DNA of 64,000 nt from Ceratorhiza oryzae-sativae (GCA_030998015.1 JARWMV010000233.1:2232001-2296000), one strand, 5' to 3'. Positions 24,387 through 35,536 are shown, counted from the first letter of the stretch. Numbers and translations: made by a program. The notes: generated by a model from the letters alone, not told the origin.

Positions 24387-24512
24387 GAGGTTATCATTGG
24401 AGTTGAGGGTATCGTCGGAGTTGAGTGTATTGCTGGAGTTGGGGGTATCGTTGGACTCAAGGGTATCGCTGGAATCGAGGTTATCGCTGGAATCGAGGGT
24501 ATCGCTAGAGAC
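24387..24512. repeat. 18-bp minisatellite, seven units
   Basis: Seven tandem units of the pattern GAGGGTATCGCTGGAATC, with scattered substitutions, fill 126 bp. The unit length is a multiple of three, and on the minus strand it reads as a six-residue Ser/Asp/Thr/Leu repeat, but it lies downstream of the Plavaka stop. No function is evident. Confidence 0.85.
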
Positions 24513-24640
24513 CGGTGGCGTAGGAATTACAGTTTGAAGGAGTCGGTATGATTAGAATCTGGGGCATTATTAATTAATTCAAAAAGTATTGTTGAAATCG
24601 AGTGGAAAGCATATGTATGAGCGTATAATAACCAATTGCA

Positions 24641-27600
24641 TCATGTTATGCCGCCTGCCTGACGCCAATGTTGAAACAGTTCGTAGAGGAAGTAGCTAGT
24701 GAAGATGTTGATGTAGAAGCTGTTGCAAAGCTGTAGGACATCCGAGTACTGAATCAATGGAGTTTCTGGCTGAAAGCGGTTGAATCAAGGTGCAAGATGA
24801 CAAGTCATGGCTATACAGGAAAGAGGGATGACAACTGATATGCGAATGCTGTCGTGGAGAGCGCGTGTGACGGTGTACAATCCAACGTCCTCTTCAGGGT
24901 TTTGGCTCGGGGAATAAAACATGTCAACGTGTGCTAGTTTTTCGTTGGAAAGGTGGTGAAGGTGGCAGGGGAGCTCAATGATGGCACGAACGCGGGCTGG
25001 TGTGTATCCTGAAATAAATAGCTTAGCTGATTCCACTGTAAATGGGAGAGGGGAGAGGATGGTGTACGATGAATTCCCTGTCTCTGCCCCTTGTTCGAAA
25101 TGAGCACCGTGTCGAAACATGCCGGTCGGCTAACGCAGTCGAATCGGTCGAACTTGGTGGGTTGAGCTCGTATGACGTTGATATGGGGACCTTCAGAGGG
25201 CTTGAAGGGCGGAGGCACGTGGAAAAGTCGAGCACGAGACCGACTCTGGACCCTGGTTTCAGGCGTGACCAGGTCGGGTATTTGGGCTCTGAGATCGGGG
25301 CGTGCGGCCTTGAGGTACTTGGTGAGTGAGGTCAAGAGCCAAGGCGCATCGTTTTGTTCCTTGAGGTCGCTGAGCTTGATGCAGGCGTCCGTGGGAGTCT
25401 TTGCGATCACGACTTCAGGGACAGGATGGAAGCGCGCAGGCTCAGGTTCGGCCTCAGGGTCCTGATCTGCATGTTCCTCCTTCTCCCACCGACCACCAAC
25501 CCTGGTTTGCTTGTCCCTCAAGAACTCGTCTAGCATAACTGCAAGTCTGGTCTGGATCTTCGCATCGTTCAGGTCATCTAGGTCCTCCTCTTCCTCGTCC
25601 TCGTCCTCCCATGCGTCGTCGTTCTCTATATCCTCAGCGTTTGCTTCTCATATGGCGGCTAGTATGTCTACTTGATTGGCTTTCTCCCCTATCTCGTCTA
25701 GGTATTCTTCATGCATTGCTAGGGCTTCGATTCGCTGGATATACATCGCCATCTGCTTGATTGCATTGACCTGATTCGACGCCTTGTATCCTATCTTCGC
25801 GAAGTCAATGTGCAATCATTCTGACGTCTCGGTATTGTACCCGTCAGGTGTCCCGAGCATTCGAATGAGTTGGACATAATGCTGGATCATGTGGATCTTC
25901 GGTATCCCATGAAATGCCTCCCTAGTCTGTAATGCGGGGAGTTGTCTGAAAACGGACTTGTTCTGATGAAATGTTCGTAAGCATCGTTCCATTCCATTGA
26001 GCTCGCTGTCGGTTAAAGACGAAGAATGAGCCAGATACATAAAGTCGAGTAGAGCACGAGCCACCAACACAACACGTTGTTCTTGATCTGATACTACCAG
26101 TAAGAGAATTTTCACCATCTCTTTAAGTTCACGACCAGTCCATTGGGAGACGCCGGTAATCCCGTTCTTGAAGTGGCGCAAACCATGATGCTCAGGCATT
26201 TTCGAGTATCACTCGTCCAAGATCTGCTTCCCAAGGATTTCGGTCACCCATCTGGTAAGATGATCCTTCATGACGCCCTTGTGTAGCTGATGCAGTAGGT
26301 CTGGCGTCATCAGGCAGTCGATGCGCACATGGGGATAATTCTTCCAAAACGGATCGATATCGAATAACCCCATCCGTTGGAACTTCGCGGATCCTTTACC
26401 CTGATGTTTGTCGAGAGCCTCAACAACATTGTTGTGGGTTCGCGCAGGGGAATTGCCGAGAACACCCTTTTTTCGCAGATGGACAGTGCACAAAGGGCAG
26501 TGTGTCTGCTTGACGCATGCGACTTTGCACTGTTCCGGAAAATCGGCGACATATGAGGCGAGGAGTGGGTATATGCGTCGGACTCCACCGTCAGCGCACG
26601 GAACTTCAACACCGGTCTTGGCCGCCTCTGCGAGAGGTTTCACAAGTGCACGCATGCACTGATGAAATAGGTGATGCCGTTGTATCCATCGCTCCTCCTT
26701 GTCTGATTCGCAATCGAGTTTAGGTACCAGTAGGTATCCCAGCAGGACGTTGGCGCGCTTTGAAGTGCGTCTTTGAAGGCGTTTTGGCAGATTTCCGATT
26801 GTTAGGTAGACAGGATGGGCTTTTTTGTTGCTGCTGAAGTTGGTGAGTTTGGTCTCATCCGAGGAGATAATAACCGGAATGATTGTTCCAAATTCATCTT
26901 CAATTTCGCCCTAGCAGCAATTGATATGTCGCTTCAAGTACAAGGAATGCAAGGTCTAGTATCGCTCACCTGCATTTCCCACATCCAGTTGGCAGTATGG
27001 ATATTGTCTCGTATCTGGTCGGTCATATTTTTCGATGTCCATTTCTTTATTGGTCTAAACTGCATGAATTTTCCGAGTCGTTTATTTTGCAGGAGCTGCT
27101 TAATGATTTTGAACGCATCACGCAACCATAGCTCGACGATTTCTATTCCTCGATCGCCCTCTATCGCAAGCACCTGAACGGTCCACCCCGCCCCGTGCGG
27201 TAATTTATCGATATCTATAACCATTGCCCGGTTGCCACCCCAAGGCATGCTGTCGTGAAGCTACACACGGTGAGTGAGCTTCATACGCGTCCATCGAGAA
27301 ACACTCTCGCTCGTTGCAAACGCATCAATTTATTCTGGTGTTTTCCGCTCATGCCCGACTCCATCAAGAGTTGAGCTAGGCCGAAGCACTGCTGGTTTGA
27401 TAGTGCCCCCACATTCGGGTACTTGCCTCGGCTGAGCTCCTTTTCTGTGGCTCTCCGAATGGGCTTTCCTGCTGTCGGTACGTGGTATTCTTGAACATAA
27501 AATGTTTGTCCATGGTGATCCGTCTCTTCATACAGTTCGACTGTTACGCTGCTGCCGCTGGAATGGTCCGATGGTGCAGGCCGTGGACTTGAGCATGGGG

Positions 27601-28174
27601 GTAGTTCGTCGTCAAATGGTATGTTCGCCATTTGAGTGTCGTCCTCATCGTCTGAATCGATTGGCCCTCATTGCGATTTGGCCTCAGAGTCTATGTCGTC
27701 ACTGTAGTCACTTGGCACCTCATCCTCCTCAATTTCATCTGCTGACCCTAATTCCATCAGTTCCTCGTGCCACCCCACACCTATCACATCTTCATCCTCT
27801 TCCTCTATGTATTCTTCACCTTTGTCGTTGTCTGCTGCCATCTCAATATCACTGCTCAAATGAGCACTTTGTGAATGAGACCCTGGAGTGTTAGCACGTC
27901 GTTGAGACCATGGGGACATGCCTGCTAGCTGAATCTGATATTCAAGCCATTCCTCCTGAAGCTCTCGACACTCCGCCTTCCTGCGTATATGCTGGCTGAT
28001 CCCTCTGTGCGTAGGTCTCCACATTCCGCAGTGACAGCAATAAAAACTCGGGTCCCCTGAATTGGGTCCAGGGGATGATGGACCAGCCCCCTCGTGTGCA
28101 TCGACCAGGTGTACAGTACGGGCCTGAGTATTTGTGAATAGGGCAGGACATTGCGGGCACTTGTACTCTCGCAT
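24641..28174 (-). pseudogene. Plavaka-type transposase gene with introns and five TGA stops
   Basis: Read on the minus strand, the gene starts at ATG 28174. A C2H2 finger (YKCPQCPALF...H...H) comes first, then a second Cys/His cluster, an acidic stretch, and the Plavaka core. Core landmarks are WELWLRD-like ELWLRDAFKIIK (near 27130), TIIPVIISSDETKLTNF (near 26880), VYLTIGNLPK, LFHQCMRAL (near 26660), PEQCKVACV, DLLHQLHKGVMKDH (near 26280) and MPEHHGLRHFKNGITG (26199). The C-terminus after an intron reads RYTPARVRAIIELP. Introns fit at 26911-26969 and 25009-25067, each 59 bp and in frame. In-frame TGA codons lie at 27668, 26209, 25816, 25648 and 24785, each where CGA (Arg) is plausible. The gene is recognisable but inactive as written. 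It is divergent from the ten-exon gene. Confidence 0.85.
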
Positions 28175-28379
28175 TGTAGGTATATGCGCGAGTCGGTCGG
28201 GTGTGTAGCAGGGTATAGAGTGTTGTAGTAGGGTGTAGCACGGAATAAGATCGGTAGCACAGTGCAGTTTAGGATTGCTAAGCAAACAAAGACCCTGATG
28301 TTGACGTGATCTACCGTTTCAGGTAAAGGGTCTCAAATGACAGCCTTTCTCGCAACATCGGCCCTACGGCTCGACTACG
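28175..28379. promoter_or_regulatory. 205-bp divergent promoter region
   Basis: The transposase start (28174, minus) and the start of the ten-exon gene (28380, plus) are only 205 bp apart and point away from each other. The interval must hold both 5' regions. On the minus side there is a repeated TACTACAACACTCTATACC-like stretch. No clear TATA box was found. A shared bidirectional promoter is an inference from the spacing. Confidence 0.5.
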
Positions 28380-31300
28380 ATGGCCAGCCCCGAAAAACAC
28401 AAAATTGTGAGAACGGAGAAGGGGGCAGATTGGGGTACGTATTATTATTATTAATTCTCTGTTTAATTACAGGTGCTGATGTCGCGTTTAGACATGGGAC
28501 GAGCCAAGTATTGGGCAACGAGTGTAGCCATCACTTGGACCAAGAACGTTCGAGCGCAGGACGCAGAGCTCGAGGCGCTGGAGGACGCCGAACCCACGAT
28601 AGAAAGTCCAGTCAAGAAGGCTCCTAAACTGAAGGTGAAGGTAGTGGTGAAAAAAGCTGCGCCACGTCTTGAAAGCGAGGATGAAGGTACATACAGTAAC
28701 CAGATACAGTATCCAACTCAAGCTAACATCTTTCTCTAACGTTCGTAGTGGAGGCGCGTAATGTGGCTCAAGTTGTAGAGGACGAAAGGCGATGCCTCCA
28801 ACTTCAGTACATGATCCACGGCCGTGACAGCACGCCTCTTGACAAACTGCAAACCCTCGATCTCCCAGAGCTTGAAAAACTCTGGGAAGAAGGTCTCTCG
28901 GGAGCTCGCTCCGCTGCTCCTGCTCAAGCCAAGGCCAAGGCACCGAGTGCTCCAGCTAAGAAGACGTCAAGCGTTCCTCCAAAGAAGCCTGCCACGAAGA
29001 CGCTGGCTAAAATCCGAGCCTCCAAGGTATCGGTATCCAAGGTACGAACTATACCGTTCGTTCTTTTGTATGCTAACTTGCTATTTAGGTCACACCTCTC
29101 GACTCACCGCTCATTCCATTTAAGCAAGCCCACGAACAATCCATGCGCGCCGATTCAACTCTGGTACCTTCCAAGCGCATCCGAGAGCCGTCGGTAGATA
29201 GTAATGTGGAGGTCCGCCGTCCCCGCTTGGACGTCCCTGGTATGTGTTTTTGGCATATTGCTTGGGTTTAACATCAATAACGAGTTTGATTACATTATAG
29301 CCAAATCCGGGATATCTTGGATCTCGGCTCTGGCCAGCAGAGCCCCGTCTTCCGATAGGCCCACGACGGCATCCTGGGCTAACTCCATGGCACCAAGCGC
29401 TATGTCAGCTTGCTCACAGTCGTCCGCACCTTCTAAGTCTGCCTCTCGAGGCGAAACCTTGGATTACGACGAAGGAGAAGTCTTTAACCTCCATGTTGAA
29501 GACTTTGGAGTTGAGGATGAAGTCCAGGAAGTGCGTACGCTCAAGCCCAGTCAAGGGGGCAGCAAGGACAAGGGCAAGAAGGTAAGATCGTGACTCTTTT
29601 CCTCGTAATTGTTCGACATCTAATTGTTTTCCTGTCGACAGCAGCCAAAACCCTGCCCGAAGAAGGGAGACTACGACAACGACCCCCAAAGGAAGATTAT
29701 TATCGAACGAACGGTGGAAGAGACCGTGGCTCTAATCGCTCTAGATATGACCTGTACCGACCTTGAGCTTCCGATTCGGAAGGGGTGGATCAATGCCCTC
29801 AAGTACCTCCACCTAACAAGCGAGGAGTTCCCGATCACTCAACACTCGATCGAGGTGGTGAGTGGACTTGAATGCGATCGATTAGGTGCAATACTGACTA
29901 CATATTGAATCAGTGCAAGTTGCTTGTGCATGGATTTCGTTCATGCGGTCGCCAGTATCTCAACCCCATCGTTCTTTCTCACTACAAACTCAACCTTGAT
30001 GAGCTGGACATTGACGATGTCAAAGCCAAGGCTGCCGATCTGATACCTGACAAATTCCATCGCGACGTAAGTGTGATTTTATACGCCAATTGCAACTGTC
30101 ACTTACTGTCTTTCAGCCAAAGGAACAGGATCCAAACGCCGGCCACTATTGAAACTCCATACTGCCTCACGCAATAGTGGTAATTTGGATGAAAGGCAAC
30201 AAACCTACCATGGTCCGCTTCCCCAATCTCTTGGGTCCCGTACCCGATAAGTGTATCGCCTACGCTGCTGCAATGGTGAGTAGGCACTGCTGGTACTCGA
30301 GATACATGGGTACTCAACATTGAACAGGTACACGATATCCTGAAGCGATTGGCTAAGGACGGGATGATCAAGATTGAGAGCAGGGCGAAGACAGAGGAGG
30401 AGAAGCGGGAGAGGGAACGGGAGAAGGCAGCTGTGAAAGCTAGGGGGGAGGATGATATCGACGGCAACGAGGATCCTATGAGAGTATTGATGGAAGATCA
30501 TCTTTACAACCTCAAGGTCTTCGAGGAAGTCATGGGGGACGACTACCACGCCTGGCAAGCTGAGCTGTTCAAGGATGCTGCGTGAGTTTCTCTAGCTCGT
30601 TCGTCAATTTTGATTGACAAATTTATTCATTTAGCAAACGAGCCGGCATTTACAAGGGCGGCTTGGACATCGAGGAGAAGGAGCAGGAGAAGCCCCGCAA
30701 GCGGGGTAGGCTCACACCAGCATCGTTTTCAGGCAAACTGAGGCTTGCAAAAGAGTGGAAGGCGGCTCTCATGTCCACTTCTGACTCGAACACACGAGCC
30801 AACAGCAAGTCGACTGCCAAACCCAAAGCCCTGCCTCCCCTGCCATCAAAGCTACAACAGGTCGAGGAGCAGCCCAAGGTGCACCTGCCCTCCCGCTGCT
30901 CATCTAACAATCCTGTGAGTGGCCGTGCCTTGTTGGATCATGAGCGGCCGCACTCAACAATTGTGCAGGGCTTTCTGGACACGGACAAAGACGATGAGAC
31001 CCCTAGCGACGAAGAATCGGACAATGGAGGTGTGGGATGCATGAGCAAAGCCATCAAGCGTAAGGTTCGGCCTGCAAATAGTGATGAGGAGAGTGAAAGC
31101 GGGGATGAAACGGAGTCTGGGGAAGAGGCCAGGGAGGAGGAGGGGATTCAAGGCAGGGCTGAGGCTGAACTAGGTGGACTGGCCAAGGTGAAGGAACGCG
31201 ACAGTACGAGCAGGATTGCCGCGAAGCAGAAGTCGAGCCCAGAGGAGACTAACGCTGATGATGGACATGACCTGCAGGCCGACCAGGACCCGTCGGTGTC

Positions 31301-31757
31301 TCAGGAGGAGCCGCCCATCAAGAAGCGTAGGCTCGACGAACCACCTGCACTTGACGCCCCTGCTTCTGACGAGGAGGCGCAGGAGCCACCTCCACCGGCT
31401 GTTGAAGGCCCTCCCAATGTGACTAGCAAGGCTGTCCCATCCTTGCCCCTTTCTGATTCCCCCAAAGACTTGCCCACTGTCCCTAAGCGCTTGACCTGCT
31501 CATCCGAATCGACGAAGGACGCGCCCCCGGACCAGGAGGCAATGCGGCTTGCGCTCGAAAAGCACCAGAAGATCGAATCCGAGAAACGCAAACATATGGT
31601 TTGGAAGAGGAAGGAGGAGGAGATGGAGAGCAAGAAGAACGATGCAGCCTGGGAGGAACTGGAGCACAAGGTCAAGGAAGGAAAACCAGTGAAGGCAAAG
31701 GCAAAGGCAAAGGCAGCGAAGACAAGCCAGCCCTGCAAGAAGAAAGCTAAGACGTAA
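28380..31757 (+). CDS. Ten-exon gene of unknown function (959 codons, one in-frame TGA)
   Basis: Exons: 28380-28434, 28492-28686, 28749-29041, 29089-29239, 29301-29581, 29642-29857, 29914-30066, 30117-30275, 30328-30581 and 30635-31757. All nine introns are GT-AG and 47-62 bp, and the exons sum to 2880 nt, an exact multiple of three. The protein has a Lys/Ala/Pro-rich N-terminus and a helical middle (about codons 325-480: ERTVEETVALIALDMTC, then IWMKGNKPTMVRFPNLLGPV, IAYAAAMVHDIL). The C-terminus is long, acidic and Ser-rich, with basic motifs (PIKKRRLDE) and a Lys-rich coiled coil, which suggests a nuclear protein. The middle resembles the helical region of DUF6532-type Agaricomycete proteins, but I cannot verify this. 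One TGA at 30150-30152 (codon 460) fits CGA-to-TGA, so the gene may be freshly broken. Confidence 0.65.
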
Positions 31758-32807
31758 CGGTGGCTTGCAGGCTACTTGTTTGGTGAGGATGCCCAGTACA
31801 TACCTGCTAGCTGTCAAACCTTCTCACTGCTGACATGACTAGTTGCTGGTTATGCTATCTATCCCGTCCGTCACCTCAATTCTTGCTTCGTCGTTTGCAC
31901 AGCGGTATTCTCCTCTATCGTGTTTCTGTGTTCCAACTATGATCTGCCCTGCTGTGATTTGAATAGCTCGCATAGTGTTCCTGTACATATATTCTATCAT
32001 TCCGTATCAGCAACCACAGTATATCCATTTTCCGATCACTTAAAATGCTACATGCGCTACATACACTATGTGTATGCGCTACGTGTGCTATGTACACAAG
32101 ATACATGTGCTACGCAAACTATTTGAGATACCTACACCTTCTATTTTTGTGCTATACTATTTAAGAGATCTGCTATGCGTAGTACTAAGGGTTTTAAGGG
32201 TAATATATTGCGAGTTTGGTGGTCTATACAGTGTTATATTTACTGCTACAGACACTACATTACCTACAGTAAAGTTATAGGGGGTGCTATTAGTACTACG
32301 AGCTAACTAGACAGTGAGATTCTGCACTATAATAGTTTGTGTAGGCACTGCTATGCATAATACAGTTTTCTATGTCCCATCTATAGACACAATACAAAGA
32401 CTACACCGCTCGTAGCAGCGTTCATGCCAAAAAAGGTGTGTTTTGTATGGAGTGATGAATTTCTTAGCTGATATCACACAGAGCACAACCTACAATTCAT
32501 TGTTGCAAAAGCATTCCGGCAATGTAGTTTTCAAGTGCTATAAAGTCTACTGAAGCACTACAATGTACAACAAATGCTACTATACCACTAAGATCAGTAG
32601 CAGAGCGGAAGGAAAATAGCAGGAAAAAGGCACAGCATCTTTTAGATGTAGTCAGAAAATACCGCACAGTAGCAATGCTTATCGCTATATAGCATCGAGC
32701 AAACTATATACGCTATAGTTGATACAGCTGCTATTTCTTGCTATGTAGCATGCTGTAGCAGCTGTAGCGCAAGAGTGGTTTTGCTGATGTATGACAATGC
32801 ATATAGT
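31758..32807. other. Right end of the insert, GCTAC/GTAGC-rich subterminal region
   Basis: No gene is seen. From about 31950 the sequence is crowded with GCTAC, ACTAC and GTAGC motifs in both orientations (for example 32048-32115 and 32700-32775). This mirrors the left end. It ends ATATAGT at 32807. An 18-bp segment at 32776-32793 is an exact inverted copy of copia sequence at 17766-17783. Confidence 0.5.
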
Positions 32808-34398
32808 ACACTTATAGTCATGGACTTAGCATTCGACGCTGGGACTGTTAGCCCTGATGACAAACCAACCTACCATGTTGTGATGAAAGGTGTCAACTGG
32901 GAGCTATGGCATGAAGCTACTGAAGCTGAGGTAGCCCAGTTAAAAGTGGCAGGAACATTCATACTAGTTGACTTACTGGCTGACAAGAAAGCCATAAAAT
33001 GCAGCTGGGTGCTGAATCGAAAGTTTGATGCAAATGGAACAATTGTCCAATACAAGGCACAACTCATTGCTAAGGGATATTCACAGGTAGAGGGTGTCGA
33101 TTACCACCTCACATTCGCCCCTGTTCTCTGTCTTGATGCATTTTGCTGCTTATGTGTGCTCACTGCAATCTTTGACCTAGACATGACGCAGTTAGAAGTG
33201 GTTGGCGCATACCTAAATAGTAAATTAGATGAAGAGATCTACATGGAGCAGATACCCAGCTTTAGCGATGGTACAAAGAAGGTTTTACGCCTAATCAAGA
33301 TGCTCTATGGACTCAAGCAGTCCAGGCGAGTCTGGAATCATCACCTGCACGAAGCTCTAATATCTCTTGGATATATGCACCTATTTTCCAACTCCTGTGT
33401 TTACAAGCACCTAAAGCAAGGTGATCTGTCGATACTGGCTTCCACATTGATGATGTAGTGATATTTACAACAAAAGGATACACTGTGCAGGTCAAGGGGG
33501 AGCTAATGAAATTATTTGATATGCATAACCTAGGCAAGCTAAATCATTTTGTTGGATTCCGAATCACTGTGATTGCACGAAACACACCATTTCACTATCA
33601 CAAGATGCATATATTAAGTCGATTATCAAGTGTGCAGGTATGGAAAATTGCAACCCTATTGACACGCCCATGTTGTGCACCACTGTTCTGGACTGTTACA
33701 AAGATACACCACCTGATTACCCTTATGCTACTATGATCGGCATGCTTATGTATGCAGCTCTGGGAACTCAACCAGACTTGACTTACCCTGTACAACACCT
33801 AGCTCAGTTTACTACTTGCTACAGTCCTGAGCACATGACTGCTGTGAAGCAAGTCCTTTGATATGCTGCCAGGACAGCAGCGCGATTGATTACATACTAT
33901 GGTCTTGCAGACAATGGCAAGATAATGGAGGTCAGATATGTTGACGCCAATTGGGCACTTGATATACTAGACCAACACTCCATATCTGGTATGGTCTTTA
34001 TGCTTGCATCTGGCCTGATTGCTTGGAGCTCAAAGAAGCAAGCGACTGTTTCGCTATCTTCTATGGAAGCTGAATACATGGCCATGGCATATGGCATTCG
34101 ACATGCATTGTGGCTGTGCATGTTCCTGTTGGAACTTGGATATGAGTGCACAAACGCTACACTGGTTCTAACCGACTCTCGATTGGCTATTGCGCTCACT
34201 CAAGACTCACAATTCCATGGTAGATCGAACCACATCAATATCTGGAATCACTTTATTCATGAACACATTGAGAACAGCAAAATTGCAACCCTGCATATAG
34301 CAGGCATTGACAACCTTGCAGATGGCTTCACAAAGCCCTTACCAGCACCCAATTTCAATCAAAATTTCTCTGTTCTAATGTCCTTGTCATATGTTTGA
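32808..34398 (+). pseudogene. Copia reverse transcriptase and RNase H, 3' half of pol
   Basis: This continues the copia polyprotein after the insert. Reverse transcriptase begins with CSWVLNRKFDANG (near 33000) and YKAQLIAKGYSQVEGVDY, and includes YGLKQSRRVW (near 33310). The active-site motif appears as HIDDVV near 33445 in a shifted frame, so there is a frameshift near 33430. RNase H includes YVDANWALD (near 33940), SSMEAEYMA (near 34055) and the end motif DGFTKPLP. A TGA at 33859-33861 replaces the Arg of the expected LRYA. The natural stop at 34396 overlaps the polypurine tract. Confidence 0.9.
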
Positions 34399-34631
34399 GG
34401 GGGAGTGTTGTTTGTGCATACAATATGACAATGAGTAATGAAATGCATGAAGCGCATTTCACAACTATGTATTGTACAACACAATGCATACATGCATTGC
34501 TTTTATTGTATTACATGCAACGAGCGAACAGCACCTATTGGCTGTATATATACTATGTTTCTCTCTGCGTTAGAATGGCATCCATATTATCTATTCTATC
34601 TACAGCACATTAACTGTGCATACATTCATCA
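34397..34631 (+). repeat. Copia polypurine tract and 3' LTR
   Basis: GAGGGGGAG at 34397-34405 is the polypurine tract that primes plus-strand DNA. The LTR follows at 34406-34631, with the same termini and TATATATA box as the 5' copy. It differs from that copy at about 16 positions by my alignment. Confidence 0.95.
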
Positions 34632-35014
34632 CATCCATACATACTACATAAATACTATCAATATATACTGCAAATTACGACTGACAACATAGCCACTACT
34701 TAAGGAATCAACACAGACAAGGAGATGGAGGGGTCTCAACATTGGCATTTCTCTTGTAAGCTCATGATTTGTTTATAGTACTACATCTGTCATTGCATAC
34801 CCACTACCTGAAAGCCCTACAGTGGCAGCAAGAGTGGATTGATGTTGCAATTGAGCTTGCCAAGGACAACTTGCATCAACATTACAAGCCAGTGCATCTC
34901 CAACTCAATCTGGTAGCTGAAGAATCATTGAGTGAGGCTGGTGCTTTTGGATTTAATGCGAGTAACTTAAAATGCTTAAGAACATTTTGTAACACCCCCC
35001 TGTAGGTATACATG

Positions 35015-35536
35015 TGTCATGGCCTAGACCATGACACAGATTTTATTATACTTTTTCTATATTTTATATATCTCTCTTTTTCATATTTTTTGGACAAGTC
35101 CTGTTTAATCAGATATATGCATAGAATTACTTACATGATCATGTGACCTTGTTGTTGCTTATGTCTTGTTTGTACCTTCTGGAATATTCTGTTATGTGGC
35201 ACCATTCTTACATCATACGATAGCTGTCTTGCACCATCTGTATTTGATATAGCTACTTGTATGAATATATAAAGGGAGAGTCTGAGAGCCTTAAGCCTCA
35301 GAACTCGACCTCCTGTCATTCATCCTACTACCTGTGTGACTTATAGTCCATAGTTCTTGCCCAGTCCTCTTAAGGACAAGTGCACATACTTCTATATCCG
35401 CCTCTTATTGCACCCCTACTCCTTGTTGCATGTCTTCCCCTTGACATCATGACTTAGACCTCTGGCACTGTTGCCTATAGGTCCCCCATCATCCCCTTAG
35501 ACGTTTGGGTCATCCCTTCTGGTTGTAGCTCTGACA
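35015..35536 (+). repeat. Solo LTR family D, copy 2
   Basis: It starts TGTCATGGCC and ends GCTCTGACA. ACATG is duplicated at 35010-35014 and 35537-35541. A TATATAAAGG box lies near 35268. It is inserted in the hAT pseudogene between its helical C-terminal segment and the dimerisation exon. Confidence 0.95.

Larger units (their letters stand above)
17807..32807. mobile_element. 15.0-kb CpG-richer insert, probable Plavaka/CACTA-type DNA transposon with gene cargo
   Basis: The copia frame stops being copia at 17806 and resumes at 32808. Across the gap the protein reads on in frame (...FFAIA, TGA, T, then LIVMDLAFDAG), so this is an insertion, not a deletion. ACAC occurs on both sides (17804-17807 and 32808-32811). 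If it is the target duplication, the ends are ACTA...TAGT; with a 3-bp ACA duplication the left end is CACTA. Long terminal inverted repeats are not visible. Both ends are crowded with CTAC/GTAG motifs, like subterminal repeats of CACTA elements. Inside are a Plavaka-type transposase gene, a Pumilio-family pseudogene and a ten-exon gene. CpG is far more frequent here than in the flanking retroelements. An assembly join is a possible but less likely explanation. Confidence 0.7.
14892..34631 (+). mobile_element. Ty1/copia retrotransposon, split by a 15-kb insert
   Basis: Two 226-bp LTRs (14892-15117 and 34406-34631) flank gag, protease, integrase, reverse transcriptase and RNase H in copia order. 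The target duplication is CATCC at 14887-14891 and 34632-34636. The primer site follows the 5' LTR directly and a GAGGGGGAG polypurine tract precedes the 3' LTR. Without the insert the element is about 4.7 kb. Hand alignment of the LTRs shows about 16 differences, mostly transitions plus one flipped hairpin loop, so the copy is not recent. The whole element lies in LTR-B. Confidence 0.95.
14468..34741 (+). repeat. LTR family B (solo), split by the copia element
   Basis: The left part, 14468-14891, begins TGTTATGACCTGC. The right part, 34637-34741, ends GGGGTCTCAACA. The 5-bp TTGGC is duplicated at 14463-14467 and 34742-34746. Joined, the LTR is about 529 bp. It lies inside a hAT intron (donor GTAAGT at 14450, acceptor TATAG ending 34778). 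Without the LTR that intron would be 50 bp, matching the other introns here. Confidence 0.85.

Noticed and set aside
24387..24512. Tandem 18-bp repeats as a CRISPR array
   Set aside because: There are no spacers. The units are directly adjacent and the context is eukaryotic.
25042..25465. Plus-strand ORFs opposite the Plavaka gene
   Set aside because: They are shadows of the minus-strand transposase in GC-richer DNA.
28337..28627. 96-codon ORF at the start of the ten-exon gene
   Set aside because: It reads through the first intron in the wrong frame. The spliced frame from 28380 explains the region better.
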